Of a stretch of DNA of 64,000 nt, positions 47,049 through 55,948 are shown one piece after another. Within the stretch, counting starts at the first letter, position 1. Each line of letters begins with the position of its first letter. The DNA comes from Ustilago trichophora (lineage: Eukaryota > Basidiomycota > Ustilaginomycetes > Ustilaginales > Ustilaginaceae). The notes below the pieces were generated by a model. The model was not told where the DNA came from. It ran no database searches and saw nothing but the letters and a program-made list of their open reading frames with translations. The stretch is taken from assembly GCA_900323505.1 (NCBI GenBank), contig OOIN01000034.1, forward strand, positions 62,001 to 126,000. The letters run 5' to 3'. The position numbers were made by a program, and so were the translations under genes.

Positions 47049-50000
47049 TCACGACATGGATACGGCATCATCATCGTCTTCTGCCTCAACCACTTCGCTT
47101 AGTTCTCGTCTTAGGCTTTTTCTGCGTCCCAAACCTGAAGCTGATGTAGAAGTGGTGATGAGAGTACTGGCTGTAGTTGGGGAAGAGCCGAAAGAGGGAT
47201 TTGTGGTGGGTGAATCCGACGCGCTGTACTTCCACCCTGCACTGCTGGTCAGAATCGGGGAGGAGGAAACTGAACAAGGTGTGTGGATCGAGCTGCTGCT
47301 ACTCTGCACTTGCACTGCAACAGTAGTAGACGTGGTTCCAATAGTAACGGGCGCAGGTGTGATCGTGGAAGCACTGCTAAAGGTCGCAGTAGCATTGGCG
47401 CCCGTCAAAGCTACTCCGCTCAGTTGACTCGTCAACCCATCCGTATTATCAGCTGTCGAAATCGCTGCTGCAGAAAAGCAAGAGCTGGTGGGAGTAGTAC
47501 TACTCATCGACAATCCCGAACTTCTACCCACCACCGCCGTAGTTGCAGTAGTCACCGGTGTGAAGCTGCCCCTCAGATTCGTATTTGACCCCAATCTACC
47601 TTTCGTCAACCTCAAAGACCCCGATGAATTTCTCCCAATCGTACCCCTATGAAATCCACTCGGTGCACGGTAGCCATCCCCCTTGGAAGTGATGCTACGA
47701 CCTGTGATGCCTGATTTCTTGTCGTCATCCTCGCCCTCCTGCTCGGCATTGGGCCACAACGTACCAGGCGTACCCCACGGCGTTGACGATTGCGACCATT
47801 CCGAATTGCCGCTCTCGCCCCTCCGATGCCATCCACCCAAACCCAATCCACTTGAAGGTGTATCGTAGACGCTTGGCAACCTTTTACGACTGGCAACGCT
47901 CGGTGATCGGCTGAAATCCTCTTCGCCTTCCTCTGCTGCAGCAGTCTTGCCCAAGTCATCCACCAACTCCTGGACGCTATTTTGCATGGGGGCGGTGAAG
48001 CTGATCTCGTCGAAAATCTCGTAATATCGCTCTATGCAGAAGCGCAAGATCGATCCCAACGTCGTAGTATTCCCAGCATCAGTGGTGCTGCCTGAAAGAC
48101 TCGCCTTGCGCATGTTAGGGGATCGTTGCGGTGTCTGTGGTTGCGAGGACGACATCGAGGCGATGCCTTCGACACGACAGATCATGACATCTTTGATGGC
48201 GTTGCCGCTGGATACCAGGTTGGGCGCGATCACGGTGGCAAGGTTGGAAGGATCCATCTTGTTGGTGGAGCTGTGCTGTGATACGCGATGCAGCATCTCG
48301 AGCACGTAGCTGAGCAAGATGCCGGAGCAGGCGGGTTCGATGGCGGGGAGAAGACGAGTGCGGAGGTATTCGATTGTTTCTTGTGCTTGTGTTTGGTCAG
48401 TGTCGTTGCTCGAGGGTAGGGGTGGTGGCGGGCAGGCGCGGATGAGGCCGTACATGCTTGTGGGGAAGATAGGCCTAGGGAGGGATCGTAAGAATACTTT
48501 GAGCAAGACAGCGGGGATGTGCGGATCGCGGTACTGCTCCAAACTGACTGGATGTCCGCGGTCGTAGCTCTCCTGTGCGGTCTTGAGCAACGCTGAGCTA
48601 GGGGATCTTCGGAAGATACCTTCGACCTCTGCTGGGCGGATGCCGTCGAAATCGCCCAGGATCGCCTCGACGCAATCCCGAACCACCCTCGGCACCCCTC
48701 CGCTCTCACCATACTCTCCCATAAGCTGGACGAGATCTACACCAAACACCTTATCCCCACTCCTATCTTCAGCTGCACGTTTGTTCGGCAAATCCACCTG
48801 CTTTTCATACCTCGTATTCCACTGCAGCACCTCTGGAGGGATATCGATCTGCGTTAGTGGCACATGTTCCGCCAGTGCACTTAGCGTATACAGCTGTGAG
48901 ACCTTTTTGGAAAACTTGGGCGAGACAAAGTACGCTCCCGTATTGACAAACTGCAGCAATGAGCGGGTGAAAAAGGTCGGATGAACAATGTAGAGCCTCT
49001 TCAGGTTTTTCCGGAATCGTCGGTCGAGTCGGCGATAGGCGCGCCAGATCCAGTTCCAGTTGGGTCGATGATGACCACCTCCGGCAAAATAGATGACGGT
49101 GTAGTCGTTTTCAACAAAGAGATCCATTGTGTCCATGATGCGGTCTAGGAGGGCGTCGTAGTCCACTTCCTTGGGATCGGGCAGGCAGCATGCGGCGAGA
49201 ACGACCATGGGGCGTGTCTCGTAATCGAGTCCGGCTTGAAAGACGATTCGACGAACGTACGAGTCGAGCTTTTCGGCTCGAGCGATGGCTTCGGTCCAGT
49301 TGGCGGCTGGTCGAGGTTGCGTGGCGGGGAAGCTGTTTTGCTCCCCATGGGATGGTGGAGCAGAGGGCCAGAGGAAGCCAGAGCCGGATCGTAGTTTGCT
49401 GACCGAGGGTTTGGACTGTAGCCTTGATAGTGTCGCATATGCTCCGCTGGGAGATTCGTCTTTCAACGAAGGCGATGCGGGTGGGAGTTCGCGGAACTGG
49501 CTTCTCGGCGATGCGGGCGAGTCTGAGGCTGGCGTGTGAGGCGGTGATGCTGCACCCAGATCTTCAAAGATGCCTGCGAGCGGTCTGCGACGCGGCGAGC
49601 TTGTTGGCGAAAGACGTGGACCTCCCACGGTCTCGCTCCGCCTCTGCGGCTGAACGGTACTCGAGCCCTCACTTTTATCCGCTTCCACCTTTTCAGTGGT
49701 GCCTGTTTCGAGAGGAGCCGAAATGTTGAAAGGGATGGCGCCTCTCGAACGACTCGATTTGGGTGCACGCGACGGAGAAGCTGATTTGCGCAAAGTGGTA
49801 GCCTTTTGTCGGGCTGCTGCGGGGCCCCAGCTGAGCAAGTTTCCCCATCCGCCCGGGACCGATGGGCCAGGAGAGTCGTTGGGCGTATGGAGGGAAGATG
49901 AAGGGGGTTGTAGTCGAGATGGACCGCTTTCACGCTGCTGCTGCTGCTGTTGTTGTTGTTGTTGCTGCTGGTTGTAGGTGCCCCAGAGCGAGGCGAAAGC

Positions 50001-50165
50001 GTTGGAAAGAGTGCCGACGGCTGTACGGTATCCAGCTGCTGGGGTGTGGTGGCCTGAAGGTGTAGAGATGGGCGTGTTGAAACCAGAGGAGCCGGGAGAG
50101 TCTTGCTCGGGTTCGAGCATATTTGAAAGTGGTGGTGAGGCCATGGTTGCGACAAGAGCGGTCAT
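47049..50165 (-). CDS. CRAL-TRIO plus RhoGAP protein (p50RhoGAP/ARHGAP1-like)
   Basis: 1038 residues from the ATG at 50165. An N-terminal disordered region holds a poly-Gln run (about 65-76) encoded by a CAG/CAA repeat and many Ser-Pro sites. About 290-440 is a Sec14/CRAL-TRIO (BCH) domain: RPMVVLAACCLPDP, YTVIYFAGGGHHRPNW and RLYIVHPTFFTRSLLQFV. About 470-665 is a RhoGAP domain: VFGVDLVQLM, GIFRRSPSSALL with Arg519 as the likely arginine finger, DPHIPAVLLKVFLRSLPRPIFP and NLATVIAPNLV. This order is that of mammalian p50RhoGAP, which acts on Cdc42/Rho. In a filamentous or yeast-like fungus it should govern polarity at membranes, with the CRAL-TRIO part binding lipid or prenyl groups. The remaining tail is Ser/Thr-rich. 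Target GTPase not determinable. Confidence 0.92.
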   Translation of the reverse strand: MTALVATMASPPLSNMLEPEQDSPGSSGFNTPISTPSGHHTPAAGYRTAVGTLSNAFASLWGTYNQQQQQQQQQQQQRESGPSRLQPPSSSLHTPNDSPGPSVPGGWGNLLSWGPAAARQKATTLRKSASPSRAPKSSRSRGAIPFNISAPLETGTTEKVEADKSEGSSTVQPQRRSETVGGPRLSPTSSPRRRPLAGIFEDLGAASPPHTPASDSPASPRSQFRELPPASPSLKDESPSGAYATLSRLQSKPSVSKLRSGSGFLWPSAPPSHGEQNSFPATQPRPAANWTEAIARAEKLDSYVRRIVFQAGLDYETRPMVVLAACCLPDPKEVDYDALLDRIMDTMDLFVENDYTVIYFAGGGHHRPNWNWIWRAYRRLDRRFRKNLKRLYIVHPTFFTRSLLQFVNTGAYFVSPKFSKKVSQLYTLSALAEHVPLTQIDIPPEVLQWNTRYEKQVDLPNKRAAEDRSGDKVFGVDLVQLMGEYGESGGVPRVVRDCVEAILGDFDGIRPAEVEGIFRRSPSSALLKTAQESYDRGHPVSLEQYRDPHIPAVLLKVFLRSLPRPIFPTSMYGLIRACPPPPLPSSNDTDQTQAQETIEYLRTRLLPAIEPACSGILLSYVLEMLHRVSQHSSTNKMDPSNLATVIAPNLVSSGNAIKDVMICRVEGIASMSSSQPQTPQRSPNMRKASLSGSTTDAGNTTTLGSILRFCIERYYEIFDEISFTAPMQNSVQELVDDLGKTAAAEEGEEDFSRSPSVASRKRLPSVYDTPSSGLGLGGWHRRGESGNSEWSQSSTPWGTPGTLWPNAEQEGEDDDKKSGITGRSITSKGDGYRAPSGFHRGTIGRNSSGSLRLTKGRLGSNTNLRGSFTPVTTATTAVVGRSSGLSMSSTTPTSSCFSAAAISTADNTDGLTSQLSGVALTGANATATFSSASTITPAPVTIGTTSTTVAVQVQSSSSSIHTPCSVSSSPILTSSAGWKYSASDSPTTNPSFGSSPTTASTLITTSTSASGLGRRKSLRRELSEVVEAEDDDDAVSMS

Positions 50166-51522
50166 AGCAGTGGCGTCGTGTGCAGATGTAATTGTGTTGT
50201 TTGCGTGCGCTACAATAGGCCAATCAATATCGCCTGCTGCTTAGAGAGCGATGAGAGGGGTTTGCGATGTGGCCATGGGTGTCGCTGGGTCAGATGGGAT
50301 GGAAGTGTCAGAGGACAGCGCTTGACAATAGATGGTTGCTTGTTTGGATTCGTTTTGCTTCGTGATCGATGCGGCTTTGATGCGGAACGGTCTTTGAGAC
50401 GATAGCGAGTCGTAATGTTGATGAAATAGCTTGAGTATCTCTTCGAGAGGAAACTGATGACAGATGGTGGTAAAGACAGAAGCAAAGACGACGTGATGAT
50501 GAGGATCAAGATAGCCTCCAACCCCACTTGCAAAGTGTGAAATGTGGAGCGAAGATGCAGCTTTTTTTTCGCAGCAACTCGGCGTGGGAAAGCCAAGTTT
50601 GATGCGAAACGCAGCACTGACTCTGTCTGAGACACACCAGAGAGAGTGAGAGAGTGAGAGAAGAGCGATTTTGGGGGACTTTGAGAGAGTGAAAGAGAGA
50701 GGGTCCAACACGGATGGACGCGTCGTCGTTGACTTGTTTGACACAGAGAGACACAGCAGAGGCAGCCTGAAATTCAAGAGAGAGAGAGATAGCCGTACTT
50801 TTTGTTTGTGGCGGTGAGAGAAAGCAGCATCGACGATTTCAATGGTCTCATCGGGATTGAACCGTTTGACGAGTCGTGTCATTCCCACACACTCTACTAC
50901 GCTGTCTCTGACGGTCATCGGCATGCCATCCGATCCCGCGCGCTGGTCGAAGGAGGGATGCGTGGGAAACATGCTCAACACTTGGGCTTGTGGTCCAAAC
51001 AAGAAGAGATCCCTTTTGTTGGGGTAATGACAAGGTCACATAGCGGATAGATGCCGATCCAGACTTGGTCTTGTGAGACCAACAGAACATCACAGCTCCT
51101 ATCTCTATCTACAACAAAGCAACAGAGTGACATGCTCTTCTCGTCTTGCCACGATGCAGTCCAATCAACCACGAGCCGAGAACCATTCTCTCACGCCCAC
51201 CTCGACAGCACTGTACAAATAGGGGCTCGAGCCTTTTTGATCCTCAAATAAGTTATTCCAAATAGCCGACCGCAACTTCCGTCGTGATACGCTCATAACT
51301 CAAAGCTTACTCAAACGGTCCCGATGCTGTACTGTACTGCGATTGTCTGGCGGCATCCGAACTCTATCTGAACCAGTCTATCACTGTTCGAAGGTGTCTG
51401 TGAGCTCATTGCGACTGACAAGATTATGCTTCCCCGCAAGCAAGCTTGTCCACGCGACACCTCAGAGTCAAGCACAATCTGAGGGTATCATCTATTCATT
51501 CATCGAATTGTGTACAGTTTCT
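50166..51522. other. RhoGAP leader/promoter and MFS 3' flank
   Basis: A same-strand open frame of about 240 codons (first ATG near 50970, stop at 50241) ends 75 nt before the RhoGAP ATG. Its first ~60 codons look protein-like, but the rest translates GA repeats (50636-50700 and 50780-50792), so I leave it uncalled; it may act as an upstream open reading frame. TGTACTGTACTGC occurs at 51326. Confidence 0.45.
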
Positions 51523-53118
51523 CTAGCCCCTCCCGACGTCCATCTTTCGCCACATGAATCCAATCAGACAAGTACCAATCAGCGTCACCGCCAACTCCAA
51601 ACTTACAATGCTAAACTGTCCAACCTGATAGATTGTCGAACCCCACAACGCTCCCGAGATCCTCCCCGAGTAATTGCTTAGCTGAATCACCGTACTTGTC
51701 AACCCATTATACTTGGCCGGTACCTGCTTGGACAGCAAACTCAACGTCACCGTCGTCAACATGTTGTACCCCAACGCCACCAAAAACCAGCTCGTGAAGA
51801 AGGATCCAAAGTTGAGCTCTGTCAGATTGCCCAATCTGTCCACCGCCGACTTTGTTGGACTTTCCAGTGAGCCCATGTGTAGTGAAAGTCCAAGTAGACC
51901 GAACAGCAGTCCTGCTGCGAGAATCAGTCGATCTTGAAGATACTTTGCCGCAAACACAAGACCGAAAAGGATAGGCATGGTGGCTAAACCTCCTAGTGCG
52001 ATGACGTTGCCCGCATTGTATTCGGACCATCCAAAGCGCAGGTGTCCAAACACAGGGATGTTGGCTTCCCAAGCTCCCAACACGAGGAAGTTGACCATGC
52101 TAAACCAACACATGGTGGCCACCGAGAATTTTTGAGTTGCGTCGAGATCACGCATCATGGATCGTAGGGTTGGTTCTTCTTGTCTTGCGTCCTTTCCAGG
52201 TGATTGTTTGTTCGCCGTGTTTGTGTTGGACAGCGGCGCGAGCTCCACCTCTCCTAGTTGGGTGACATCAACTGGATCCTTGAACACGAACCAAGTAGCA
52301 ACGAAGAAAAGTGCAAAAATGCCAGCCATCAACCATCCACTGGCAGTAAACCCATTCCACAAACGATCCTGATCCGTCATGGGTCGGATCTTTTTCGACA
52401 GCAATCCGCCTATGTAAGGTCCCACTGCCATCCCTCCAACCTGGGTGGTGACGAGACAGGCGCTCATCATGGTTCTCTTCTGCGTGCCTACCACGGCTGC
52501 ATCCGTCATGTATTTTTTGACGTACATCCAGCTAACGAATCCAGCACCAAGGACGATACGTCCCACGAACATGAGCCATGCCGTATCTGCTGCTCCTGCC
52601 AGCGCATACACGATTTCACCGACTAGGATGCAAACCGAGCTGAAGAGGATCGGGAAGCGATATACGCGATTGTATCGCTTGGAGAAGGGAACAAGGAAAA
52701 GACCTGCGATGAGGGTCGAGATGCCAATGGTCAGTCCGGAGAACCAGGTCGAGGCACCGAGCTCGTTGGCGTAGGCGGCGGAGGTGGGGACAATGATGAA
52801 GAACGTCATATTGAGGAGAAAGTTGAGCAGCAGGACGATGCCGCTTTGGGTGATTGGGGGAACATGGTCCGGTGCGACAGTGGGATAGAGCGCATAGGTT
52901 GAAATGGGTGTGGTGGCGGTGCCAGAGGCTCGAGTGATGCCCAGCTCGACGATTGCGAGGTCGGGCACTGTCGAAAAAGGACCATGGCCAATGGGTGCCT
53001 TCTTGTCATCCGTTGCTGGCATGATAGCATCTCCAGAGTGAACGATGCCGATATTGTCGCTCAAAGGTGAGGAGGTGACCCCGCTCTTCGCCGTACTGGC
53101 GGCAGCAACAGCAGTCAT
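51523..53118 (-). CDS. Major facilitator superfamily transporter (MFSD8-like)
   Basis: 531 residues with 12 hydrophobic segments in two blocks of six. The first transmembrane helix (SGIVLLLNFLLNMTFFIIVPT) follows an ~85-residue hydrophilic N-terminus. The cytosolic loop between helices 2 and 3 is SKRYNRVYRFP, a variant of the MFS motif A. FVGRIVLGAGFVSWMYVKKYMTD and KRTMMSACLVTTQVGGMAVGP resemble the helix 4-5 pattern of MFSD8/CLN7 and SPX-MFS relatives. A long polar loop (about residues 300-340) separates the halves. The protein should sit in the plasma membrane or vacuole; the substrate cannot be inferred. No neighbouring biosynthetic or drug-resistance genes give a hint. Confidence 0.88.
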   Translation of the reverse strand: MTAVAAASTAKSGVTSSPLSDNIGIVHSGDAIMPATDDKKAPIGHGPFSTVPDLAIVELGITRASGTATTPISTYALYPTVAPDHVPPITQSGIVLLLNFLLNMTFFIIVPTSAAYANELGASTWFSGLTIGISTLIAGLFLVPFSKRYNRVYRFPILFSSVCILVGEIVYALAGAADTAWLMFVGRIVLGAGFVSWMYVKKYMTDAAVVGTQKRTMMSACLVTTQVGGMAVGPYIGGLLSKKIRPMTDQDRLWNGFTASGWLMAGIFALFFVATWFVFKDPVDVTQLGEVELAPLSNTNTANKQSPGKDARQEEPTLRSMMRDLDATQKFSVATMCWFSMVNFLVLGAWEANIPVFGHLRFGWSEYNAGNVIALGGLATMPILFGLVFAAKYLQDRLILAAGLLFGLLGLSLHMGSLESPTKSAVDRLGNLTELNFGSFFTSWFLVALGYNMLTTVTLSLLSKQVPAKYNGLTSTVIQLSNYSGRISGALWGSTIYQVGQFSIVSLELAVTLIGTCLIGFMWRKMDVGRG

Positions 53119-54634
53119 CGTTGACAGCAGCGCTCAGAATAGAGCGGTGTAGAGGTTATGTGATGGTCATGAAGCAAGGCATGGGAGTCATCAAGGCCGT
53201 CAATCAACGTTCGAGCCACGCGGCGGCGATGTCCACATGTGTACTGTATTGTATAGCCGCATGGTTCAGTCTAACTCCTTGCTTTCTGCCAGAGTGACTC
53301 CGAGTGTCCGTGGGGTTGAGACTCAAGATTTCCGGCGGAAGGCACACTTTTTTCTTGCCGGACAAGAGAGTTCACCGTGGCAGCCAGAATCGAGACACCT
53401 GTCAATACGGTCTTGACGCCATTTGATCCCGATACATCGGGGCTACCAACACTTTCAACACTGTTCTCCCTGCAAAAGACACATCACGCCAAGCACCATA
53501 CACAAACGCATGTCATGATGAAGTCAACACTTCTTCAATTACCAACAAGCCGCTATCACATGAAGAGTCAAAGCAGCCAGATAACAAATGCAAAAAATTG
53601 TTGCCAATTCAACCAAGACCCGTCAACAGGGGCAAACAGAATCTCCGTAAAGATGCCAGCACCTGTTACAGTAACCAGCAGGAGAAACTGCCAAAGCGCC
53701 CGGCCAAACAGAGGTACAAGCTAAGATCGAATATGGCTGACACATCTAGCGGCGTAGCGAATGTGTAGAACGCCGTACCACCAAACATGCCTCAGCTGCA
53801 CCCGAAAGTGCAAATGATTTACTGTTGGACCCTCACCAGGAACCGCTACGACTTAGAAGAGTGCAAAGCGGGCAGAATTAGGTCCAGAAAACAAGAAATG
53901 GGGGAAGAAGGAGAGGGGAGAAAGGGAGGAAAGGGAGGTATCGAGAAGCTCAAAGGGAGGATGGAAGGGCTGATGGACGAGAGGTTGAAGGGATGGGAAA
54001 GGCTGCTCAGAAGGAACACGGTCGGATGTGGATAGTGTGCAAGGCTGATGGGGAGACGACGATACGACAAAGGCGAACACGATGCAGGCGATAGTAGTTG
54101 GAAGATGTTGTCAAGAACGTTATCGAGGATGTGATGGTTGAATGAGGAAGAGAAGAAGAAAAGTTGTTGGAGGAAGGGGACTTTTTATGGTTTGCTCTCA
54201 AAAATTTCTCAAGAAGCGCAGAGCCAAATTTCTTGCAAAAATCGACGATTTTCCTGGCTCTCGACTGCGGCTCACGTGACGCGAAGGTGCAGGGTTGCGC
54301 TTTCGTGAATGTTGCTTCGCTTCTCCACTTTGACAATCCACCATCCTCATCGTCGACAGCTTTAAGCATCGGTATTCTTCGATACCCAGCAGCAGTACAG
54401 CGACTAATCTGCACACGAATCACACCCGAGACCTCTCAAATTCACATCCGTAGAAAGCAACTTGCATCCGCTAATAGTGACTTCGAGGTCAGCAACATTG
54501 CATTACGATAGCTCGACTTGCTTTGAAGCGCATCCCAATCTGCTTCTCTCCCATCAGGCGTTTTCTCCTAACGTGTACCATTTTTGAACACGCACAGGGC
54601 TTTGTGCTCACATTGCATAATATAGCTCAACAAC
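53119..54634. other. 1.5-kb divergent spacer between the MFS gene and U2A'
   Basis: Promoters of both genes. About 53880-54000 is almost pure purine (GGGAGGA type). GTGTACTGTATTG at 53237. Short frames on both strands (53377-53724, 54423-54007) have no domain. Confidence 0.5.
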
Positions 54635-55387
54635 ATGAAGTTGACGCCCGAGCTGCTAACACGAAGCAATTCGTCTCTCAACCACCTGGGCGACCGCACT
54701 CTTGACCTTCGCGGTCTCAAGATCCCTGCCATCGAAAATCTCGGTGTCACCCGTGATCAAAACGATGCCATCGACTTGACCGACAATGACATTCGCCACC
54801 TCGGCAACTTTCCCCTCCTAACCCAGCTCAAACATCTCTTACTCAGCAACAACCTGATCACCCGCATCGACCCACGCCTCGCCTTCTCTTTACCAGCACT
54901 ACACACTCTCACACTCACCAACAACTCGATATCAGATCTTGCCGAACTCTCACATCTGTCCAAGTGCTCTCGGCTGGAGTACTTGTGTTTGATGGGCAAC
55001 CCAGTAGCGAGGGAGAAGCATTATCGCGGTTTTGTCATTTGGAAGTTGCCCCAGGTGAGAGTGCTCGACTATCAGAGGATAAGGGATAAAGAGAGGGAAT
55101 TGGCAAAGGAACTGATGGAGACGGAGGATGGGAGACCTTCAGCGTTGGCAGCGAGCATCTTGAGAAAATCAGGAGGCGAAAGTGCAATGGACGTGGATGG
55201 AGATGTGGTGGTGGGGAAGAAGAAGACGTTCGAACCAGGAAGACTGAACGGTAGCTCAAGACGATTGTTGACGCCAGAGGAGAGGAAGGCGATCGAAGAT
55301 GCGATCGAGAAAAGTGAAAGTTTGGACGAGATCAGGAGGTTGGAAGAGCAGCTCAAGATGGGACATACTTTCGTTGACTCGTCATGA
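54635..55387 (+). CDS. LEA1: U2 snRNP protein A' (Lea1 / SNRPA1)
   Basis: 250 residues, one exon. It starts MKLTPELLTRSNSSLN, then GDRTLDLRGLKIPAIENLG, which is diagnostic for U2A', followed by leucine-rich repeats: DAIDLTDNDIRHLGNFP, LKHLLLSNNLITRIDP, LHTLTLTNNSISDLAEL. The cap is LEYLCLMGNPVAREKHYRGFVIWKLPQVRVLDYQRI. U2A' binds U2B'' and stem-loop IV of U2 snRNA and is needed for branch-site recognition. The C-terminal tail is helical and charged (ERKAIEDAIEKSESLDEIRRLEEQL), as in orthologues. Length matches the family (human 255). Confidence 0.96.
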   Translation: MKLTPELLTRSNSSLNHLGDRTLDLRGLKIPAIENLGVTRDQNDAIDLTDNDIRHLGNFPLLTQLKHLLLSNNLITRIDPRLAFSLPALHTLTLTNNSISDLAELSHLSKCSRLEYLCLMGNPVAREKHYRGFVIWKLPQVRVLDYQRIRDKERELAKELMETEDGRPSALAASILRKSGGESAMDVDGDVVVGKKKTFEPGRLNGSSRRLLTPEERKAIEDAIEKSESLDEIRRLEEQLKMGHTFVDSS

Positions 55388-55948
55388 GGACCTAGTCGGA
55401 AGATGCCAGCCTTGGTTATCCGCGGCCAGAACTCTCTCTATCGTATACACTCTTTTTTTTTTTTTCATTCTACGGCAGCTTTTGCCGATTGTATTACTAG
55501 CTCCGCTTTCCACTAGCAAAAGCATAACGATTCGTCCTTGCAGCTCTGTGACTCTTGAGGGCAAGTTGCGATTTCCCTTTACAACCTTGTAACTCTGCAA
55601 AAGGAGCTTTGTTTGCTGGAGCATCAGGGTCCCCGATCGATGAGCTTTTCGAAAGGGAAAGAGCCGTTGGAGACTGCGATTCCAAGTATGAGCAATTGGT
55701 AATCAGCCCCGGCTTTTTGGCCGTGCGATTTGGCCACCAAATCCGAGAGAGCCACCAAAAAAAAGTCGAATCCGAAATTTCCTTTTGACCGAGTTTACCC
55801 CAAAATCGCTGAGAAATGTGGCAACAAGACACATTCTTCTTTCTGGTTGGTCCGCGAGTAAAGTCTTCTAGACACAAGACCCTTGCTCAGCACTCGCTCT
55901 TCCCTACCTTGTCCCACACCATCATCTCTTCCCTCATTGTCGTCAAAG
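55388..55948. other. U2A' 3' flank and promoter of the lipoyl synthase fusion
   Basis: T tract at 55454-55466; no gene supported. The fusion frame stays open to 55883 but has only TTG there, so the ATG at 55949 is used. Confidence 0.6.
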
